Assembly: GCA_020881915.1 (NCBI GenBank)
Contig: JAJFPB010000001.1
Coordinates: 1,488,001 to 1,552,000, forward strand
Length of the DNA stretch: 64,000 nt
Direction: 5' to 3'
Source: Paramyrothecium sp. XJ0827
Taxonomy: Eukaryota > Ascomycota > Sordariomycetes > Hypocreales > Stachybotryaceae
Program-made: the position numbers and the translations under genes
Part shown: piece after piece, positions 58,819 through 64,000 of the stretch
How positions within the stretch are numbered: the stretch's first letter is position 1
Layout: every line of letters starts with the position of its first letter
The notes under the pieces: model-generated
Seen by the model: only the letters and a program-made list of their open reading frames with translations
Told to the model about the DNA's origin: nothing
The model's database searches: none

Positions 58819-59751
58819 TCAGGTAGCGGAGTCATGGATCGATTCATGGAGGACTTTAGGCATGACCCGGCTTAAACCTGTGAAAAAGTCACACACTCGG
58901 CAGCGTCGACTCAAATGTAATACCAGGTTCGTTGAGAGAGGTTTATCCGAGCAACTGTATGTCTTATATCTTCTGTCGTAAAGCAAAATCTGTCTGTTTG
59001 AAGCAAGATAATGCACAACCTTAATGCCCTGTGCCGCAAGTTCCACCAAATCCCCCCCCCCCCTCGCCCATCTTGGCTCCATGACCGTCCCACTGATGTT
59101 TCTTGTCATTTCAAAGCTCCCTTCAACGTCTCGGCCTGTTGTCCTGAGGACGATAGTCCGGTACTGGTGACCTCCACTTGTCAATGCTGACGCTGAAGGT
59201 TGTCCAACATTGCAAAATTTCAGATAAATGTGAGGAGCGATATTGTCAACTCGGGCGCCGCTATTATTGCTTTCTAAAAAGAAACAAACCCCTCGTCTAG
59301 CTCCACAAGCTTTACAATAGTAGATTCGCAGATAACAAGAAATGTAGCAAGGGCTTTCGGTGATTCTCTCTTGAGCATGTTGTCGTAGTCGGTAGTCGCT
59401 CCCTTGAGGATCATTCTCACTCTCGAAGTGGAGAACGTCATAAACAAATTTGGCAACTTCATGTTTTAGAAGAGGCATATGCGGGAAAGCATTCTATGAG
59501 GAAATGGTTAAAAGAGAAGTGGGCCGTACCTGGTGTATTGAGAAATGCCTGAGTTCGTCAGCAAGCACTTGAGCCAGCTCGTTAGCGAAGGCTGTCTTGA
59601 GATCTAGAAACGCTGGAACGCCTCTCCCAGTCTTTTTCTACTCAAAGGAAGCTTCCAGGGCTGTTATTGCCGGTGCAGGCTTCTCGGTTGCTGCATGGTA
59701 CTTGCAAGCCATGCAGATTTCCCGCAAACGATATTTTGAAGGACTTGACAT
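58819..59751 (-). pseudogene. Orphan gene with in-frame stop and a G12 tract (probable pseudogene)
   Basis: Two exons can be joined in phase, 59751-59530 and 59493-58819 (GTACGG donor, CTCATAG acceptor). The frame starts MSSPSKYRLREICMACKYH, is interrupted by TAG at 59640-59638 (codon 38) and resumes KKTGRGVPAFLDLKTAFANE... VLADELRHFSIHQ|NAFPHMPLLKHEVAKF to the stop at 58821-58819, 225 codons from the start of exon 2. A 12-G run (59063-59052 on the minus strand) encodes part of ARGGGDL. A CxxC pair occurs (YYCKACG). I recognise no family. It is either a recently broken gene, a gene starting within exon 2 (ATG at 59478, 219 aa), or one with an undetected intron around the stop. Confidence 0.5.
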
Positions 59752-60385
59752 GTCAAATTTCTCCTAGAACTCAGGATAGAAAATCCACATGCGGCTTCAA
59801 TGACCCGGGGGACAGGCGGCCATCGTATCTGTGACACCCAACGTAGAACCTCGCCTGCGGTGGCACATTCCTATGAATGGAATGAAGACTTTGAGAGTCC
59901 TTTCGTACCCCGGCAAGATTCACTTTTTCTCTTTGCTTGTCCCATTTATTGTCTCTCGGAAGTTCTTTGAGAGTCCTTTCGTACCCCGGCAAGATTCACT
60001 TTTTCTCTTTGCTTGTCCCATTTATTGTCTCTCGGAAGTTCTTTGAGTTTACATGGTCGTGCTCGGCCCTAATCGCAATGGCTACCTCCAAGTAAGGCTT
60101 CGCCTGGTCGTGAGCCACACTAAGTCTTTGCACGGTGGGAGCTTCTGACATGATCAGGCTCACGAATGACTGTCAAACGGGTAGCAAGAAAGCGTTATTG
60201 CAGATGTTTAAGACTGCGACCACAATTAACTTATTGAAGAATTGGACACAATATATTTAGGTCACAAGTTGGTCGTGTATTTGAGTGGGCAACTCAAGCT
60301 AACGAAATACAGAACTTCGTTATTACCCCGAAGATCCATTTCGTTGATGTAGTTCCTTTGACTCGCTTGAAAACTGTTACATTTT
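59752..60385. other. Intergenic region with a perfect 76-bp tandem duplication
   Basis: Upstream flank of the broken orphan gene and downstream flank of the formamidase gene. Apart from the duplication I see nothing. Confidence 0.5.
59889..60047. repeat. Perfect 76-bp tandem duplication plus 7-bp third-copy start
   Basis: Copy 1 (59889-59964) and copy 2 (59965-60040) both start CTTTGAGAGTCCTTTCGTAC and end GTCTCTCGGAAGTT. I find no mismatch between them. CTTTGAG at 60041-60047 begins a third copy. Confidence 0.97.
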
Positions 60386-62113
60386 TCATTTGTTGTATGT
60401 CAAGCCACCCCCAAAGCTATGTTCACTGTTTTCACCACCATTCTCAACTTTCCCTTCCTTGACGCCAGTCTCGAAGGCACAGCTTCCCATGTCCAGTTTC
60501 TTTGCTGGCTGGGACGGGGAAATATCGAAATCGAATATGTCCATCGGTAGGCCCATAGTTGTGCAAGCGTTGGGGATATCCACAATGCCGGCGACGTGTC
60601 CTTGGATTGGAGCACAGGACAGGAGGAGGTAAATCTGGTAGTCGCTATATCCGAAGCGGCGCAGATACTCAATGCACCCTTGTCGTTCGTTTCGGTTAGT
60701 CTTGCATTAGGCATAACACGCAACATTATTGTACTTACGGAGACTCGTCTGACGGTAAGCTGTTGTAACGTCCATGTAGTGTTGCTTGCCATGGGAATCG
60801 ACACTAAAGCCTTCGAAGTAAATGTGTCGGCCAGGGCCGAACTGGGGCTCGACTGGACCGGGGATGTATATCGGAGACTTCAACCCCAGATCTGCCATGC
60901 CATTCTTGATGACCTGAGTGATGCGTCAGCCCCTTCAAGCAAGTGCTACGACTTCTAAGCGAAAATGTGCCTTACCTTGAAGTTGATCGTAATGACACCG
61001 GCCATCTCGATAGCTCCGCAGAAGGATATCTCACCATCGCCCTCTACAATCATTGTCAGTAAGATGGAGGCATTAGGCGATCCGTGATTGAGCCACATAC
61101 GAGAGAAATGCAAGTCGCCGACACTGAACTTGGCACCGTCCACATGAACGGGAAGGTAGACCTTGCTGCCACGGCTGAGGTTCTTGATGTCACAGTTTCC
61201 TCCATGCTCCGGTCGCCCAGGAATGGTTCTTGCTCCCTCATTGCCTACCTTTGCCTTAATAGTATCATTCGCGGAGCCAGCGTGAACATTTTGGGCGAGT
61301 GGTGGAAGTGCGACTTCACGGTCGAGTTTGTTAGCCTTGATGAGGTCCCCTTCGCGCTTATTCCAGGTTTCGAGGACTTCAGCTGACGGAGCACAGCCGA
61401 GGATGCCAGGATGAATCAGACCAGCAAATTTGACGTGAGGAATATGACGCGAAGTACAGTAGATGCCTTCAAAGTCCCAAATCGCCTTGGCTCTGCGTAT
61501 CCAGTTAGCTCTAACACAGATATAAACTGAACCAATGGACGGGAATGCGACAAGCATTTTCACGCTGCCCTGAACACTCTTTACTTACGCGGATGGGTAG
61601 ATCTCATCCAGAAAGCCTCCGCCATTTCTGCGATCGAAAATGCCAGTAAACCCCCATGGCTGGTCCTGGAACGGCTGAACGTCCATGATCTCAACCAGCA
61701 GAATGTCGCCTGGCTGTGCAGTTTCCACTTCAAATGGCCCGGTGAGATAGTGGACCCTAGTGAGGTCAACATTGCGAACATCATCAGCAGTGTCGCTATT
61801 CTTGATTTGTCCTCCTGTCCTGCTCCATTATTAGTACATGACAACAAGGTGCCGTGTCTGACTGACCAGTCGACGCATTCGATCTTCACCGTCTCCCCGT
61901 TCTTGATGGTGCCTGCGAAAGGGACTGTCCACGGTTAAGCTTGAACTAGAGGATTCAATTTCGCAAACGTACTATCCGGATGCCATCGATTCTAATGCAC
62001 CTGTTATTATCCGCCTGTTTTGCGCCCCGATCTCGTGGACTTACATGAAGGTACGGCTGGTCCGCAGCCGCCTTTTCCAGATCCACCTTGCATACTGTAC
62101 GGATTGCAGGCAT
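60386..62113 (-). CDS. Formamidase (acetamidase/formamidase family)
   Basis: Seven exons on the minus strand: 62113-62045, 61991-61973, 61924-61867, 61819-61589, 61492-60976, 60913-60739 and 60678-60386, giving 453 aa in phase. Diagnostic blocks are HNRWHPDIPFAGTIKNGE (built across exons 1-3), WTGGQIKNSDTADDV, HYLTGPFEVETAQPGDIL, GILGCAPS, RPEHGGNCDIKNLSRGSKVY, and a C-terminal cap ending FGGGLTYNK. The enzyme hydrolyses formamide to formate and ammonia in nitrogen scavenging (family knowledge; the Aspergillus nidulans fmdS product is of this type). Exon 2 is only 19 nt. No GATA-factor cluster was identified with confidence upstream. Confidence 0.93.
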
Positions 62114-62998
62114 CTTGTGGTCAAATAACTATATTGACAATTGGTTGGGTTACGTATGGACCAGCAAACGTGAAGCAAAACACGAACAGCTTCCCAATCA
62201 GTCAATCATCTGACAGGATGTGACACCTCTTTTATACGCACCCTAGACCACATCGCTGAGACTCAAATGAGGGGCAATGTCGGCAAGATAAGGGGCGTCA
62301 AGGTTAGACGTCACCATTAGAGGAGACGACCAGAGTATGGGGAGAGGTGTCAAGGTCTTATCGCTATTCGGCATTTGAAGATCCCGCGCGATCCAGATCT
62401 GCTAAAGCCAACAGAGCCGGGGGGTGAAAAGCTGGACATCAAGAAACTTTCTTCCACCAATAGATGAATAGAAAATCTAGAAAAGTCTTTCAAACATTTG
62501 TAAAGAGGTTCAAAGTTTTAGAATATATTTAGTGATTTTTTTATTCCAACAATCGTTAGCAAAAAGGACAATGCAAATAGCCATCATCCATTGCACTTTT
62601 TGCTGCCCAGATACTAGGAATGGGCTAGATTTAGGTGGCTGCAGTTCCCCTCTCGGCCCCTCACTTATATCTATCCATCTAGTGGCCCAAAGGCCAAGTC
62701 AGTTATTTCCGGCCTCCGACTCTTGCAGCAGTTGACAAATTGATAAGGAACAAAGTGGATCTTCTGCTTGGGGGTACGGGGTAGCGAGGTGATTCGCAAA
62801 CTCCGATATGCTTGTTTTCGACGTCAGCCACGTGGAATGAACATACAACACGACAAGCCTCAGAGATTATCGAGCGCCCCCGGTCAACGATTTATTGCTT
62901 CTTGTATTTCGCTTTTATGGTCTACATAGTATTGCTCATATTGGCAATTGCATGCTGAGCGGCTTTTTTTTTCTCAGCACCGAGGCGGTTGGCTCTTC
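62114..62998. other. Intergenic region upstream of the formamidase gene
   Basis: About 0.9 kb; AT-rich around 62455-62560. I see no gene. Confidence 0.5.
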
Positions 62999-64000
62999 TT
63001 ACTCCAGTTTTGAGGTGGACGTGGTCGTGGCCGATGCTTCACCATGCGGAGCATCCAAGTTCGCCAAGGACAAGTTGAGGAAGTCGTGCTTGTTTCTCCA
63101 AACTTGCTGGCTAGCCGTATAGGTTTTCATCTCTGCAGGTGGTGGTGGAGGATCCGTGACCTTGGTGATCAGGTAAGCCGTAGAAGCCTCGGCAATGCCG
63201 TAGATGAGAACGCCGACCAGTGGAACCTTGACAAGGATGTAAAAGCCAAGTCCAAAGCCGAAGAGAACTCCTCCGCGACTGCGGAACCAAGCCCGCTTCT
63301 CCTCCTTGGTGAACTTCACTCGTGCGAAGTAAGGCTCCAGAAGCTCCCTCATCAAACTTCTCGATGAGAAGTACGTTTGCAAGAACACGACAAGATACTT
63401 GCGAGGGAGGAACAAACCGGTGCCAAAGATCAAAGAAGCCGGACCCAGACCCACTGCCTTGTCAAAGGTGTAGAAACTCGCTGCAGGAAGCACGAATCGT
63501 CCAATGTAGGGGAGATATGACAACGTAAAGACAGCCAGCGAGATAAGGCCCTTGCGCCCGAAACGAAGCAAGAAGCGCGTGATGGCCTCTGTCGCGTTTC
63601 CCTTTGCGTGAGGAGCGCCGTCGGAGGTTGGGTATTGTTTGAGATTTGGATAGTACATGTCCCGAAGGTGATCGGGAGCTTCATTCTTGTGCTTTTGCAC
63701 ATAGGTCATGTCAACCCACTGCAGCGACTGCATAAACCTGTATCACGGTTAGCACTACGGACGGAATAAAGATGAAACGAAAAAGAAAAAGTGAGGAGCT
63801 GAAGATGAAGGAGTATACATACAGATTGTCCAACGTAGGAACCACATAACGCATCAGCGTCATAAGAAAGAAAGGAACTTGAAGCACATATTCCTCGATG
63901 AAGTTCAGCCCTTCGATCAATGAGTTGTCCCATGTTACCGACTCAAGTGAGTAGAATAATGAGATGAACCAAAGGAGAACCCTGACTCCCAATACCTGCG
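62999..64000 (-). CDS. Polytopic membrane protein, UsgS/EI24-like, 5' truncated
   Basis: The visible exons are 64000-63823 (open to the window edge) and 63737-62999. The first has two hydrophobic segments (VLLWFISLFYS; VPFFLMTLMRYVVP). The second reads SLQWVDMTYVQKHKNEAPDHL, then hydrophobic segments around GLISLAVFTLSYLPYIGRFVLPA and LGPASLIFGTGLFLP, a conserved-looking LLEPYFARVKFTKEEKRAWF and GVLIYGIAEASTAYLITKVTDPPPPP. This resembles fungal transmembrane proteins of the UsgS/outer-spore-wall (Lds/Rrt8, EI24-like) group as I remember them. Function is not established. The start lies outside the window. Confidence 0.6.

Overview
The window is nuclear DNA of a filamentous ascomycete, most likely a Sordariomycete. 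The evidence is intron style and gene set: genes carry 1-8 short introns (about 48-70 nt) with GTANGT-type donors and CTAAC-like branch sites, and the proteins are typical ascomycete ones (DASH subunit Dam1, RSC subunit, Gaa1, Rbd2, 40 kDa complex I subunit, a CFEM protein). The species was not identified. Most genes below were rebuilt exon by exon and every joined reading frame was checked for phase by hand; nothing was searched against a database.

Layout. 1-8.7 kb is compact housekeeping: a truncated SprT/GCNA-like protease, Mog1, a HIT protein, a CRAL-TRIO lipid-transfer-type protein, Dam1 and Bud20. 10.5-13.4 kb is mitochondrial aconitase with a pyrimidine-rich promoter. 15.4-18.6 kb has an Rsa3-domain miniprotein and a Ytp1-like membrane protein. 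18.6-23.6 kb is a 5 kb stretch with no gene I can support. 23.6-40.4 kb is gene-dense again: LACTB2-like nuclease, Ubp8, Efm5, Rbd2, an orphan gene whose end is built of 22-bp repeats, Gaa1, Rpn9 and complex I NUO40. 40.4-44.8 kb is the accessory part: a palindrome, a tandem duplication that supplies the start of an orphan ORF, coding relics and a secreted CFEM protein. 44.8-58.4 kb has Rad54, a 295-bp MITE, an RBR ubiquitin ligase, a mitochondrial carrier, an RSC1/2-type protein and Otu1. 58.8-64 kb has a broken gene with an in-frame stop and a G12 tract, a perfect 76-bp tandem duplication, a formamidase and a truncated membrane protein.

Most annotated genes belong to unrelated housekeeping processes (chromatin and repair: Rad54, RSC1/2, Ubp8, GCNA-like; ubiquitin/proteasome: Ubp8, Rpn9, RBR, Otu1; mitochondria: aconitase, NUO40, carrier, probably LACTB2; ER/GPI: Gaa1; kinetochore: Dam1). 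I see no secondary-metabolite cluster and no defence island. The novelty lies in small-scale architecture: the MITE, repeats that have invaded gene ends, micro-exons, an apparently intron-split start codon in rad54, and the odd C-terminus of the RBR ligase.
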